Positions 16,853-29,591 of a stretch of 64,000 nucleotides of DNA are shown piece by piece. Position numbers and translations under genes: made by a program. The notes below the pieces were generated by a model, which worked only from the letters and a program-made list of their open reading frames with translations, was not told the DNA's origin and made no database searches. This DNA is from Arthrobacter sp. 135MFCol5.1 (GTDB lineage Bacteria; Actinomycetota; Actinomycetes; Actinomycetales; Micrococcaceae): the NCBI RefSeq assembly GCF_000374865.1, contig NZ_KB895452.1, forward strand, positions 1 to 64,000, in the 5' to 3' direction. How positions within the stretch are numbered: the stretch's first letter is position 1; every line of letters starts with the position of its first letter.

Positions 16853-17014
16853 GGCTGTTTGCCCTTCTTCCGTTGGCGGAACTGCGCGCCGGGCGCTGCC
16901 CGCGTCCCGGCCGTACTGAATCAGCCTAGTAGCTGGGGACCGGCAGGGGCACGCGCCGGGCCGGGCCGCACAGGACAGTTCTCGGCGCTGGCCGGCCTCC
17001 GCCGGCAGCGCAGC

Positions 17015-17890
17015 TCAGCGGACGGCCACCCGCAGCCGGTTGCGCCACGGATCCTCGAACCGGAGTTCGGCGCCGGTGTGGTGCGCGGTCACTCCGGCGA
17101 CCTTGAGGCGGTCAGCCAAGGCGCCGACGTCGTCCCCTGAAGGAACTTCGATGAGGACTTCGCCCAGCCCAAGGGTGTCCTTGCGGGGGCCGGCCCCGCG
17201 GCTGTTCCAGACGTTCATGGCCATGTGGTGGTGGTACCGCCCGGCGGAAACGAACAAGGCCTGCCCGTGCCAGCCCGCCGTCTTTTCGAAACCGAGGGTG
17301 CCCACGTAGAAGTCGCGCGCCGTCTGGACGTCTCCCACCTGGAGGTGGACGTGCCCCACGCCTGCGGCCGTCACGCGCTGGCCTTCGAGCGATTCCTCGG
17401 TGAGGTGCTGGTCCAGGTAGCGCTGCGGGGGAAGGGCAAGGCTGTCCATCACCACGTCCGTCCCGTTCCAGGACCAGTTGCTGCGCGGCCGGTCCCAATA
17501 CAGTTCGATGCCGTTGCCTTCCGGATCGGTGAAGTAGAAGGCTTCGCTGACCAGGTGGTCGGCGCTGCCGGTGAAGGACATCGGCTCGTATTGGGCCGCA
17601 GTGGCGATGGTGGCGGCAAGGGAGGCCTGGTCTTCAAACAGCAGCGCGGTGTGGAAGAGTCCGGCCTCTCCCCTGCCGGGCAGGTTCAGCCCGGGGGCCG
17701 GGGCCAGGTGCACCAGGGGGCGGCCAAGGCGGCCGAGGTACAGTCCGCCGTCCTGCTCGGCCACCACGTCCAGGCCGAGTGCGCGCTGGTAGTAGTCGGT
17801 CATGACCTTCATGTCCCCCACTTTGAGCATCACCGTGCCCATGGCGAGGTCGGCAGGAAGCAGGTCCTGGCTGTTGGCTGATGCGGTCAT
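17015..17890 (-). CDS. Two-domain VOC family protein, catechol 2,3-dioxygenase-like
   Basis: A 291-residue protein with two vicinal-oxygen-chelate domains, about residues 12-125 and 165-285. Seen: in the C-terminal half, VGHVHLQVGD, AGRYHHHMAMNVW and EVLIEVPS, which match the His-His-Glu metal ligands of CatE-type ring-cleavage dioxygenases. A metal-dependent extradiol dioxygenase acting on a catechol- or hydroquinone-like compound is the best guess. The substrate is not evident. The ATG at 17890 follows GGAG. A near-palindromic operator-like site lies 59 bases upstream of the start, suggesting inducible control, but no regulator gene is adjacent. Confidence 0.8.
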   Translation of the reverse strand: MTASANSQDLLPADLAMGTVMLKVGDMKVMTDYYQRALGLDVVAEQDGGLYLGRLGRPLVHLAPAPGLNLPGRGEAGLFHTALLFEDQASLAATIATAAQYEPMSFTGSADHLVSEAFYFTDPEGNGIELYWDRPRSNWSWNGTDVVMDSLALPPQRYLDQHLTEESLEGQRVTAAGVGHVHLQVGDVQTARDFYVGTLGFEKTAGWHGQALFVSAGRYHHHMAMNVWNSRGAGPRKDTLGLGEVLIEVPSGDDVGALADRLKVAGVTAHHTGAELRFEDPWRNRLRVAVR

Positions 17891-17942
17891 TGGAGGCTCC
17901 TTGGATTGGCGGCCGTCCCGATGGCGGCCTGTCACTTCTTAA

Positions 17943-21838
<3,896 letters not shown>

Positions 21839-21880
21839 GACCCAACCCTATTCCACGGCACCGACATCCGTGGGGAACCG

Positions 21881-23464
21881 CTACTTGCCCAGGAACTTGT
21901 CGAAGCCCTTGGGGAGGTTCAACTGCGACGGATCGAAGTCGCCGCCCTGCTGGCCGAAAGCGGCACCGGTGGGCAGCGCCTTGCCCGCATTGGCGCGCCG
22001 GGCCTCGGCCTCCTTGCGTTCCTGCGCAGCCTTGGCCGGATTGCCGGACTTCGCCTTCTTCTTCGGCGCGTTCTTGGCGTTCTTCCGCGCACCCCCACCG
22101 GCACCGGGCATACCCGGCATCCCGGGCATTCCCGGCATGCCGCCCTGGGCCATCTTCTTCATCATCTTCTGGGCCTGCGCAAAGCGTTCCAGCAGGCCGT
22201 TGACCTCGGAAACGTGGACGCCGGAGCCGCGGGCGATGCGCGCCCGGCGGGAGCCGTTGATGATCTTCGGGGCGAGGCGCTCGTGCGGCGTCATGGACCG
22301 GACGATTGCCTCGACGCGGTCGATTTCGCGCTCGTCGAACTGCTCCAGCTGCTGCCGGATGTTCTGCGCGCCCGGCATCATCATGAGCATCTTCTTCATG
22401 GAGCCCATGTTGCGGATCTGCTGCATTTGGGCGAGGAAGTCCTCGAGGGTGAAGTCTTCCTGGTCGGCGAACTTCTTCGCCATCCGGGCTGCTTCGTCTT
22501 TGTCCCAGGACTTCTCGGCCTGCTCAATGAGGGTGAGGATGTCGCCCATGTCCAGGATGCGCGAGGCCATCCGGTCCGGGTGGAAGAGTTCGAAGTCGTC
22601 CAGGCCTTCGCCGGTGGAGGCGAACATGACCGGCTTCCCGGTCACCGAGGCGACCGACAGTGCGGCACCGCCGCGCGCATCGCCGTCGAGCTTGGACAAC
22701 ACGATGCCGGTGAAGTTGACGCCCTCATCGAAGGCGAGGGCCGTGTTGACCGCGTCCTGGCCGATCATGGAGTCGATCACGAAGAGGACTTCGTTCGGGA
22801 CGATGGCGCGGCGGATCTGGCGGGCCTGCTCCATCATGTCCGCGTCGACGCCCAGGCGGCCGGCGGTGTCCACGATCACGACGTCGTGCAGGGTGCGCTT
22901 GGCTTCCTCGACGCCGGCACGGGCGACGGCGACCGGGTCACCGGCAGGGTGGTCCAGCTCGGTGGACGTGGCGCCGGGGTGCGGGGCGAAAACGGGCACG
23001 TTGGCGCGCTGGCCCACCACCTGGAGCTGGGTGACGGCGTTGGGGCGCTGGAGGTCGCAGGCCACCAGCATGGGGCTGTGGCCCTGGGCCTTCAGCCACT
23101 TGGACAGCTTGCCGGCCAAGGTGGTCTTGCCTGCACCCTGGAGGCCGGCCAGCATGATGATGGTGGGGCCGCTCTTGGCCAGCCGGATCCTGCGGGTTTC
23201 GCCGCCCAGGATCTCCACGAGTTCCTCGTTGACGATCTTGACGATCTGCTGGCTGGGATTCAGGGCAGCCGAGACCTCGGCGCCGAGCGCACGTTCGCGG
23301 ACCTTCCCGGTGAACTCGCGGACCACCGGAACGGCGACGTCTGCGTCCAGCAGGGCACGGCGGATCTCGCGGACCGTGGCATCGACATCGGCCTCGGTGA
23401 GGCGGCCCTTGCCGCGGAGATTTTTGAAGGTTGCTGTCAACCGGTCAGAGAGTGAATTGAACAC
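21881..23464 (-). CDS. ffh: Signal recognition particle protein Ffh
   Basis: A 527-residue GTPase that with 4.5S RNA binds signal sequences at the ribosome and delivers them to FtsY. Seen: N domain (1-90), G domain with P-loop GLQGAGKT at about 107-114 and DTAGRLGVD, and a Met-rich M domain from about 330, including a GMP repeat (GMPGMPGMPGMPG) in the tail. The RNA gene is not in this window. It is transcribed away from the divergent glucose-6-phosphate dehydrogenase homologue. Confidence 0.96.
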   Translation of the reverse strand: MFNSLSDRLTATFKNLRGKGRLTEADVDATVREIRRALLDADVAVPVVREFTGKVRERALGAEVSAALNPSQQIVKIVNEELVEILGGETRRIRLAKSGPTIIMLAGLQGAGKTTLAGKLSKWLKAQGHSPMLVACDLQRPNAVTQLQVVGQRANVPVFAPHPGATSTELDHPAGDPVAVARAGVEEAKRTLHDVVIVDTAGRLGVDADMMEQARQIRRAIVPNEVLFVIDSMIGQDAVNTALAFDEGVNFTGIVLSKLDGDARGGAALSVASVTGKPVMFASTGEGLDDFELFHPDRMASRILDMGDILTLIEQAEKSWDKDEAARMAKKFADQEDFTLEDFLAQMQQIRNMGSMKKMLMMMPGAQNIRQQLEQFDEREIDRVEAIVRSMTPHERLAPKIINGSRRARIARGSGVHVSEVNGLLERFAQAQKMMKKMAQGGMPGMPGMPGMPGAGGGARKNAKNAPKKKAKSGNPAKAAQERKEAEARRANAGKALPTGAAFGQQGGDFDPSQLNLPKGFDKFLGK

Positions 23465-23548
23465 GCGCCGTGAACTTCTTTCAAGAGATGATCGGGACTC
23501 GACTACCTAGGGTATCAAGTCAGCCACGTCAGATGGCATGCTGGCAAA

Positions 23549-24967
23549 ATGACGAGCCAAACATCTGTGCAGACCTTGCTCATCCTCGGCGCCTCCGGCG
23601 ACCTCACCGGCCGGCTCCTCCTTCCCGGCCTTGCCCGGCTGGCGGCGGCGGGCCGGGCGGAAGGGCTCCGGCTGGTGGGTGCCGGATCGGATCCCTGGAC
23701 CAAGGAACAGTGGCAGGACCGGGTCCGCTCGTCCTTCGCCGCCGCAGCCGGCGCAGCGGACGGCCCGGGGAAGGAAGCCCTCGAAGCACTGCAGGAGGAA
23801 ACGGCGTACCACCAGGTGGATGTCACGGCCAAGGGTGCCCTGGCGTCCCTGCTGGCAGGGCTCAAGGGCCCTGTGGCCGTCTACTTTGCACTTCCGCCAC
23901 GCATCAGCCAGCAGGCCTGCGAGACACTCCAGCCGGAGGAGGTTCCCGAGGGCACCCGGCTGGTCATGGAGAAGCCGTTCGGTTCCAGCGAGGAGTCGGC
24001 GCGCTCCTTGAACCGTACGCTCGCCCGACTGGTTCCGGAGGACCACATCCACCGCGTGGACCACTTCCTGGGCAAGGCGACAGTGCTTAACATCCTGGGC
24101 CTGCGGTTTGCCAACAACTTCCTGGAGCCGGTGTGGAACCGGCAGCACGTGGAGAAGGTGGAGATCTTCTTCGATGAGGACCTTGCCCTTGAGGGCCGGG
24201 CCCGCTACTACGACGGTGCCGGCGCGCTCCGCGACATGATCCAGAGCCACTTGCTGGAGGTCATGGCCCTCATGGCCATCGAACCTCCAGCCACTATCGG
24301 CGAGCGCGACCTCCGCGACGCGGTATCCAGCGTGCTGCGGGCCAGCAGCGTCCGTACACCGTTCACCGGCACTACCCGCCGGGCGCGCTATACGGCGGGA
24401 TCGATTGCAGGGAAGGCCGTCCCCGACTACGCAAAGGAGGCGGGGGTGGATCCCGGCCGAGGAACGGAGACGCTTGCGGAGATCCAGGTGGACATCGACA
24501 ACTGGCGCTGGCGGGGAGTGCCGTTCATCCTGCGTTCCGGGAAGGCGCTGGGCGACAAGCGCAAGGAGGCGGTGGTCACCTTCCTTCCCGTACCCCACCT
24601 GCCGCGGGGATTCACGGGGGTGGACTCCCCCAACCAGCTGCGGATCGGGTTTGGTCCGGACACGCTGGAGTTCGACGTCGACGTCAACGGCCCGGGGAAC
24701 ATTTTCAGCCTGGGCCGGGTCACGTTGGAGGCGGAGTTGAGTGCCTCAGACCTGCTGCCGTACGGGGAGGTGCTGGAGGGCGTCCTGACCGGAGACCCGT
24801 TGCTGTCTGTCCGCGGCGATACCGCGGAGGACTGCTGGCGGATCGTGGAGCCGGTGCTCACGGCGTGGGCGAAGGGTGAGGTCCCGTTGGAGGAGTACGA
24901 CGCCGGTTCGGCCGGCCCGGCATCGTGGCCCACCAACCGCGAAACGGGCGCGGGCGGCGGCGACTGA
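23549..24967 (+). CDS. Glucose-6-phosphate dehydrogenase family protein
   Basis: A 472-residue protein of the Zwf family, which oxidises glucose 6-phosphate with NADP or NAD. Seen: the coenzyme site GASGDLTGRLL at the start, MEKPFG, and the substrate site in the form HRVDHFLGK. Most family members have RIDHYLGKE, so Ile, Tyr and the acidic residue after Lys differ. The key His, Asp and Lys are kept, so activity is plausible, perhaps with altered preference. It is not next to opcA, tal or tkt, so it is probably a second copy of zwf. It ends at a 23-bp terminator. Confidence 0.85.
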   Translation: MTSQTSVQTLLILGASGDLTGRLLLPGLARLAAAGRAEGLRLVGAGSDPWTKEQWQDRVRSSFAAAAGAADGPGKEALEALQEETAYHQVDVTAKGALASLLAGLKGPVAVYFALPPRISQQACETLQPEEVPEGTRLVMEKPFGSSEESARSLNRTLARLVPEDHIHRVDHFLGKATVLNILGLRFANNFLEPVWNRQHVEKVEIFFDEDLALEGRARYYDGAGALRDMIQSHLLEVMALMAIEPPATIGERDLRDAVSSVLRASSVRTPFTGTTRRARYTAGSIAGKAVPDYAKEAGVDPGRGTETLAEIQVDIDNWRWRGVPFILRSGKALGDKRKEAVVTFLPVPHLPRGFTGVDSPNQLRIGFGPDTLEFDVDVNGPGNIFSLGRVTLEAELSASDLLPYGEVLEGVLTGDPLLSVRGDTAEDCWRIVEPVLTAWAKGEVPLEEYDAGSAGPASWPTNRETGAGGGD

Positions 24968-24991
24968 TAAGGGAAGGGCACCAGCACAGGG

Positions 24992-25041
24992 AAACAGCAC
25001 AGCGGGCGGGAACCTTTCGGTTCCCGCCCGCTGTGCTGTTT
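24992..25041. terminator. Very strong bidirectional terminator
   Basis: A perfect 23-bp stem (24992-25014 with 25019-25041) with a 4-base loop stands between converging genes, the glucose-6-phosphate dehydrogenase homologue on plus and glnK on minus. The stem has AAA at one foot and TTT at the other, so it suits both directions. Confidence 0.92.
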
Positions 25042-25080
25042 CGTTCTGTTGTTCCTGGCCCCAGGACCGGTGTGGCCTGC

Positions 25081-25419
25081 CTAGATGGCGGCTACTCCGC
25101 GTTCCCCGGTCCGGACGCGCACTGCTTCATGGACGTCGATGGTCCAGACCTTGCCGTCCCCGGCCCGGCCGGTGTTGGAGCTGGCGATGATCACGTCCAG
25201 GATGTCGTCTGACTGTTCGTCGGTGGCCAGGACTTCAACGCGGATCTTGGGAAGCAGGTCCACATTGTATTCGGCTCCTCGGTACACCTCGGTGTAGCCG
25301 CGCTGGCGTCCATATCCGCTGGCCGCGCTGACGGTGAGTCCTTGGACCCCGTAAGCTTCCAGTCCTTCCCGGATGGTTTCGAGCTTTTCCGGCCTGACGA
25401 TTGCAGTGATCAGTTTCAT
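25081..25419 (-). CDS. glnK: PII signal protein GlnK
   Basis: A 112-residue trimeric PII protein that senses nitrogen and 2-oxoglutarate and blocks AmtB when ammonium is plentiful. Seen: GYGRQRGYTEVYRGAEYNVDLLPK with the modifiable Tyr51 in the T-loop, and GDGKVWTIDV. Known: actinobacterial GlnK is adenylylated at this tyrosine by GlnD. It overlaps amtB by four bases. No glnD follows; transcription ends at the strong hairpin. Confidence 0.94.
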   Translation of the reverse strand: MKLITAIVRPEKLETIREGLEAYGVQGLTVSAASGYGRQRGYTEVYRGAEYNVDLLPKIRVEVLATDEQSDDILDVIIASSNTGRAGDGKVWTIDVHEAVRVRTGERGVAAI

Positions 25420-26771
25420 GCCCCCACGCTTTCCTTGCCTGTTGCCGGCTGTGCCTGCTGTGCTCCGGCTGCGGATTCCCGGCTTTCCGCCTGGGTCTTG
25501 CCCGTCACCATGTCGTGCAGCGGCTGGAAGCTGCCACCGTGGCCGCCGACGCCGAACTCGTAGGCGGTCTCGGCGTGCAGGCTGAGGTCTGCGCCGGCGA
25601 TTTCCTGGTGCTCGGAGATACGGAAGCCCATGGTCTTGTGGATGGGGTAGGCGATGATCAGGGTCATCACCGCGGTGAAGGCGATGGAGAGCAGCGCTGC
25701 CAGGACCTGTGCCACCAGCTGGGTGGCGCCGCCGCCGTAGAACAGGCCGGCAGCCCCCTGGTCCGGGGTGGCGAGGAAGCCGATGGCAACGGTGCCGATG
25801 ACACCTGCGACGAGGTGGACGCCCACAACATCCAGGGAGTCGTCATAACCGAGCTTGAACTTCAGGCCGACCGCCAGGGCAGAGGCGATACCGGCGACGA
25901 CGCCCAGGGCAATCGCGCCGAGCGGGGAGACGTTGGCGCAGGCCGGGGTGATGGCGACGAGGCCGGCCACCACGCCTGAAGCAGCGCCGAGCGAGGTGGG
26001 GTGTCCGTCCCGGATGCGTTCCACAGCGAGCCAGCCCAGCATCGCGGCGGCCGGGGCTGCCAGGGTGTTGATCCAGATCAGGCCGGCCTGTTCCACGGTG
26101 GCGGCGGCGCCGGCGTTGAAGCCGAACCAGCCGAACCACAGGATGGCTGCGCCGAGCATGACGAACGGGATGTTGTGCGGGCGGTGGTTCGGGTCCTTGC
26201 CGAAGCCCTTCCGGTTACCAATGATCAGCACCAGCACCAGGCCGGCAACACCGGCGTTGATGTGCACCACGGTGCCTCCGGCGAAGTCGATGACCGGAGC
26301 GAAGGTCTGGCCGAACCAGCCGTCCTTGGAGAACAGGCCGCCGCCCCACACCATGAAGGCCAGCGGCGCGTAGACCAGCGTGGCCCAGATCGGCGTGAAG
26401 ATCACCCAGGCCGAGAACTTTGCGCGGTCCGCGACGGCGCCGGAGATCAGGGCGACGGTGATGATCGCGAACGTTGCGGCGTAGCCCACCTTCAGCAGGT
26501 CCGCCGGGTCCGTGAAGTTGTGCAGGCCGAAGTGGCTGAACGGGTTGGCGAAGATCTGGAAGAAGTTGTCCTCGTTGCTCGTGGACATGGAGGCGCCCCA
26601 CAGCACCCACGTGATGCCGACCGTTCCGATGGCGACGAAGCTCATCATCATCATGTTCAGTGCCGACTTGGCGCGCGTCATGCCGCCATAAAAGAATGCC
26701 AGGCCCGGGGTCATGAACAGCACGAGTGCTGCCGCAACCAGGAGCCAAACGAGACCTGCGGTGAGTTCCAT
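25416..26771 (-). CDS. amtB: Ammonium transporter
   Basis: A 451-residue membrane channel for ammonia/ammonium. Seen: about 11 hydrophobic segments, PGLAFFYGGMTRAKSALN after the first, the Amt signature around DFAGGTVVHINAGVAGLVL, with the pore histidine, and a C-terminal cytoplasmic tail of some 65 residues containing GADLSLHAETAYE. The tail is where GlnK docks. It is the first gene of amtB-glnK and diverges from the MFS gene across a 225-base region with possible GlnR sites. Confidence 0.95.
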   Translation of the reverse strand: MELTAGLVWLLVAAALVLFMTPGLAFFYGGMTRAKSALNMMMMSFVAIGTVGITWVLWGASMSTSNEDNFFQIFANPFSHFGLHNFTDPADLLKVGYAATFAIITVALISGAVADRAKFSAWVIFTPIWATLVYAPLAFMVWGGGLFSKDGWFGQTFAPVIDFAGGTVVHINAGVAGLVLVLIIGNRKGFGKDPNHRPHNIPFVMLGAAILWFGWFGFNAGAAATVEQAGLIWINTLAAPAAAMLGWLAVERIRDGHPTSLGAASGVVAGLVAITPACANVSPLGAIALGVVAGIASALAVGLKFKLGYDDSLDVVGVHLVAGVIGTVAIGFLATPDQGAAGLFYGGGATQLVAQVLAALLSIAFTAVMTLIIAYPIHKTMGFRISEHQEIAGADLSLHAETAYEFGVGGHGGSFQPLHDMVTGKTQAESRESAAGAQQAQPATGKESVGA

Positions 26772-26931
26772 GGCCTACGTCCTCTCTTGCTTTCGGTGCG
26801 GACTTGTCCGCCTGCCAACGCCTTTTTGCGTCCTGTAATGAGTTTGTGGGTGGCGTGTTTCGGCCGCGGAGGATTTAGATTGCGGGCCTGTTACAACAAC
26901 CTCTAGGAAGTAAATGGTGCATATCCGCCTT

Positions 26932-26947
26932 GTTACGGTTATGTTTC
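26932..26947 (-). promoter_or_regulatory. Possible GlnR-type box upstream of amtB
   Basis: Read on the minus strand this is GAAAC-ATAACC-GTAAC, two half sites of the form seen in actinobacterial GlnR boxes (GTnAC and GAAAC spaced by six bases). A weaker second match, GTAAC-AGGCCC-GCAAT, lies at 26894-26879. Whether this organism uses GlnR at amtB cannot be told from the window. Confidence 0.35.
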
Positions 26948-26996
26948 CGCACTCGCGCAGCCACCCGGCTCCCTTTCCAGCAAGGACTTCAGCACC

Positions 26997-28238
26997 ATGA
27001 CGGCACCACCCCCGGTAAACGGCGCCACCGCAAGGATTTGGGCCCGCATGAGGCCGCAACGGGAGAAGCTTCCGCGGGACATCAAGGTGATGCTGGCCGC
27101 AGCGTTCCTCATCGCCCTGGGATTCGGCCTTGTTGCCCCCGTATTGCCGCAATTCGCAACAACCTTTGGCGTAGGAAACACCGAGGCCGCCGTCATCGTG
27201 GCGATCTTCGCGTTCATGCGCCTTGCTTTCGCCCCTGCCGGGGGTGCGCTGATCGGTAAACGCGGCGAACGCCCCGTTTACGTCGCAGGCCTGTTGATCG
27301 TGGCGCTGTCCACTGCGGCGTGCGCGTTCGCCCAGGACTACTGGCAGCTCCTGCTGTTCCGCGGCCTGGGCGGCGCCGGCTCGGTAATGTTCACCGTTGC
27401 CTCGATGGCCCTGGTGATCCGGTTGGCGCCCCCGGAAAGCAGGGGCCGGGTATCGGGCGCCTATGCGTCGGCGTTCCTGATCGGAAACGTCTGCGGCCCG
27501 ATCGTGGGAGGACTGCTGGCGGGGTTGGGCCTGCGGGTCCCGTTCCTGGCGTACGCGGGGGCCCTGCTCGTGGCAGCCTTCGTGGTGCAGACCCAGTTGA
27601 GCCATCAGCGCCGTGGCACCGGCGAGGCCCGGGAACGCGCACCGGACATGCGTTTCGGCGATGCCCTGTCAACCGGAACCTACCGGTCGGCGCTCCTGTC
27701 CAGCTTCGCGAACGGTTGGGCAACCTTTGGCGTCCGGATGGCAACCGTGCCGCTGTTCGCCGCGGCCGCTTTTGGGGCGGGGCCGCAGGCGGCAGGCCTG
27801 GCGCTGGCCGTGTTCGCGGCCGGGAACGCGGCCGCCCTGGCCTTCTCGGGCCGGCTCGCTGATTCCCTGGGGCGCAAGCCCATGATGATTTCCGGGCTGC
27901 TGGTGGCCGGCCTGTCAACCGCGTCGATCGGTATCACCCACGATCTGCCCTGGTTCCTCGCGGCGTCGACGCTGGCCGGCGTCGGATCCGGTCTTTTCGG
28001 TCCTGCGCAGCAGGCCGCCGTGGCGGACGTGATCGGCAACGGGCGTTCCGGCGGCAAGATGCTGGCCGCCTACCAGATGACGTCCGACGTCGGGGCGATC
28101 GTGGGACCGGTCGTGGCGGGCCTGCTGGCGGACGGCCTGGGTTTCGGCTGGGCGTTCGCGGTCACCGGCGCCATGCTGCTGCTGGCGGCCGGCGGCTGGT
28201 TGCCCACCCGGGAAACCCTCCGGGTTAAACCCAACTGA
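26997..28238 (+). CDS. MFS transporter
   Basis: A 413-residue membrane transporter with about 12 hydrophobic segments in two halves. Seen: a cytoplasmic N-terminus, the first segment FLIALGFGLVAPVLPQFATTFGV, the loop GGALIGKRGERPVYVAG in place of the classic GxxxDRxGRR motif, and the second-half equivalent SGRLADSLGRKPMM. This looks like a proton-driven drug or metabolite exporter of the DHA1 type, but the substrate is unknown. It stands alone, divergent from amtB, and is followed by a striking near-palindrome. Confidence 0.82.
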   Translation: MTAPPPVNGATARIWARMRPQREKLPRDIKVMLAAAFLIALGFGLVAPVLPQFATTFGVGNTEAAVIVAIFAFMRLAFAPAGGALIGKRGERPVYVAGLLIVALSTAACAFAQDYWQLLLFRGLGGAGSVMFTVASMALVIRLAPPESRGRVSGAYASAFLIGNVCGPIVGGLLAGLGLRVPFLAYAGALLVAAFVVQTQLSHQRRGTGEARERAPDMRFGDALSTGTYRSALLSSFANGWATFGVRMATVPLFAAAAFGAGPQAAGLALAVFAAGNAAALAFSGRLADSLGRKPMMISGLLVAGLSTASIGITHDLPWFLAASTLAGVGSGLFGPAQQAAVADVIGNGRSGGKMLAAYQMTSDVGAIVGPVVAGLLADGLGFGWAFAVTGAMLLLAAGGWLPTRETLRVKPN

Positions 28239-28286
28239 CTCGCATTTGTTGTCGTTGTGAGCCCTCAAAACGACAACAAATGCGAG
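28239..28286. repeat. 48-bp near-perfect palindrome between MFS gene and ftsY
   Basis: CTCGCATTTGTTGTCGTT (28239-28256) is perfectly complementary to 28269-28286, and after one mismatch the symmetry goes on through TGAG/CTCA in the middle. The stem is AT-rich compared with all other terminators here and lacks a GC-rich core. It may terminate both converging genes, but its composition suggests a REP-like dispersed element. Confidence 0.7.
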
Positions 28287-28302
28287 CCAGCGGGGCGGGC
28301 AG

Positions 28303-29508
28303 CTAGTTCAGCAGGGCGTCAACAAAGCTTTCGGTATCGAACGGGGCGAGGTCGTCGGCGCCTTCGCCCAGGCCCACGAGTTTGACGGGCACGCCGAGCG
28401 CCCGCTGGATGGCGACGACGATGCCGCCCTTGGCTGTTCCATCCAGTTTGGTCAGCACGATGCCGGTGATGTTGACCACCTCGGAGAAGACCCTGGCCTG
28501 GTTCAGGCCGTTCTGGCCGGTGGTGGCGTCCAGCACCAGCAGGACCTCGTCCACCTCGGCCAGCTTCTCCACCACGCGCTTGACCTTGCCCAGTTCGTCC
28601 ATCAGGCCCACCTTGTTCTGCAGGCGCCCGGCGGTATCGATCATGACGACGTCGACTTCCTGCTCGATGCCTGCCTTCACCGCTTCGTAGGCGACCGACG
28701 CAGGATCGGCGCCGTCGATGTCGGACTTCACGGTGGGAACGCCCACCCGCTGGCCCCAGGTTGCCAACTGCTCGGCGGCGGCGGCCCGGAAGGTGTCCGC
28801 TGCGCCGAGCAGGACGTCCTTGTCCTCGGCCACCAGGACCCGCGCGAGCTTGCCTACGGTGGTGGTCTTTCCGACGCCGTTGACGCCCACCACCATCATG
28901 ACGGCGGGCTTGTCCGCATGCCGCTCCACGTTCAGGCTGCGGTCCATGGTGGGGTCGACCAGTTTGATGAGTTCTTCGCGGAGCATGGCTTTGACGTGTT
29001 CGGGGGTCCTGGTGCCCAGGACCTTGACCCGCTCGCGGAGTGCATCCACCAGCTGCATGGTGGGTTCGGTGCCCAGGTCAGCGAGCAGGAGTGTTTCCTC
29101 CACCTCGTCCCAAACGCTCTCGTCGATCCGGTCGCTGGACAGCAGTGCCAGCAGGCCCTTGCCCATGATGTTGTTGGAGCGGACCAGCCGTTCCCGCAGC
29201 CGGGTAAGGCGCCCTGCGACCGGCAGCGGTGTTTCGACCGGAATGGTTTCGAGTCCGGCGGCATCGTCCGGGACGGTGGTGGTGTCGACAACGTCGGTGC
29301 CGGCACCGCCGGGGGTCCCGCGTTCGATGGTTCCGGTGCTGTCATCCACTGCCGTGCCGCCCCCGGAGCGGACCTCGGGATCGTTCGCGTCCCGGGTGTC
29401 CGGGTAGCGGGTGATGTTCCTCCGCGTCTTGATCAGGACCGGGATCAGCGCGCCGATGACCACCACGGCAGCAAGGATGGACAGGACAATGGGAAGGATG
29501 TCATTCAC
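28303..29508 (-). CDS. ftsY: Signal recognition particle receptor FtsY
   Basis: A 401-residue GTPase at the membrane that receives Ffh-bound ribosomes. Seen: an N-terminal membrane segment (about residues 4-26), an acidic, Thr/Asp-rich linker up to residue 95, then the NG domain with P-loop GVNGVGKTTTVGKLA, the DTAGRL motif and TKLDGTAKGG. It follows smc on the same strand with an 83-base gap. It faces the MFS gene across the near-palindrome. Confidence 0.96.
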   Translation of the reverse strand: MNDILPIVLSILAAVVVIGALIPVLIKTRRNITRYPDTRDANDPEVRSGGGTAVDDSTGTIERGTPGGAGTDVVDTTTVPDDAAGLETIPVETPLPVAGRLTRLRERLVRSNNIMGKGLLALLSSDRIDESVWDEVEETLLLADLGTEPTMQLVDALRERVKVLGTRTPEHVKAMLREELIKLVDPTMDRSLNVERHADKPAVMMVVGVNGVGKTTTVGKLARVLVAEDKDVLLGAADTFRAAAAEQLATWGQRVGVPTVKSDIDGADPASVAYEAVKAGIEQEVDVVMIDTAGRLQNKVGLMDELGKVKRVVEKLAEVDEVLLVLDATTGQNGLNQARVFSEVVNITGIVLTKLDGTAKGGIVVAIQRALGVPVKLVGLGEGADDLAPFDTESFVDALLN

Positions 29509-29591
29509 TCCCCTAGCTTCTCATACAGGGTCCGCCCGGTCCGGGCCCCCGGCGGGGCGCCTGACCTGCTCCGATGCCGGAGGTGTGGCTG

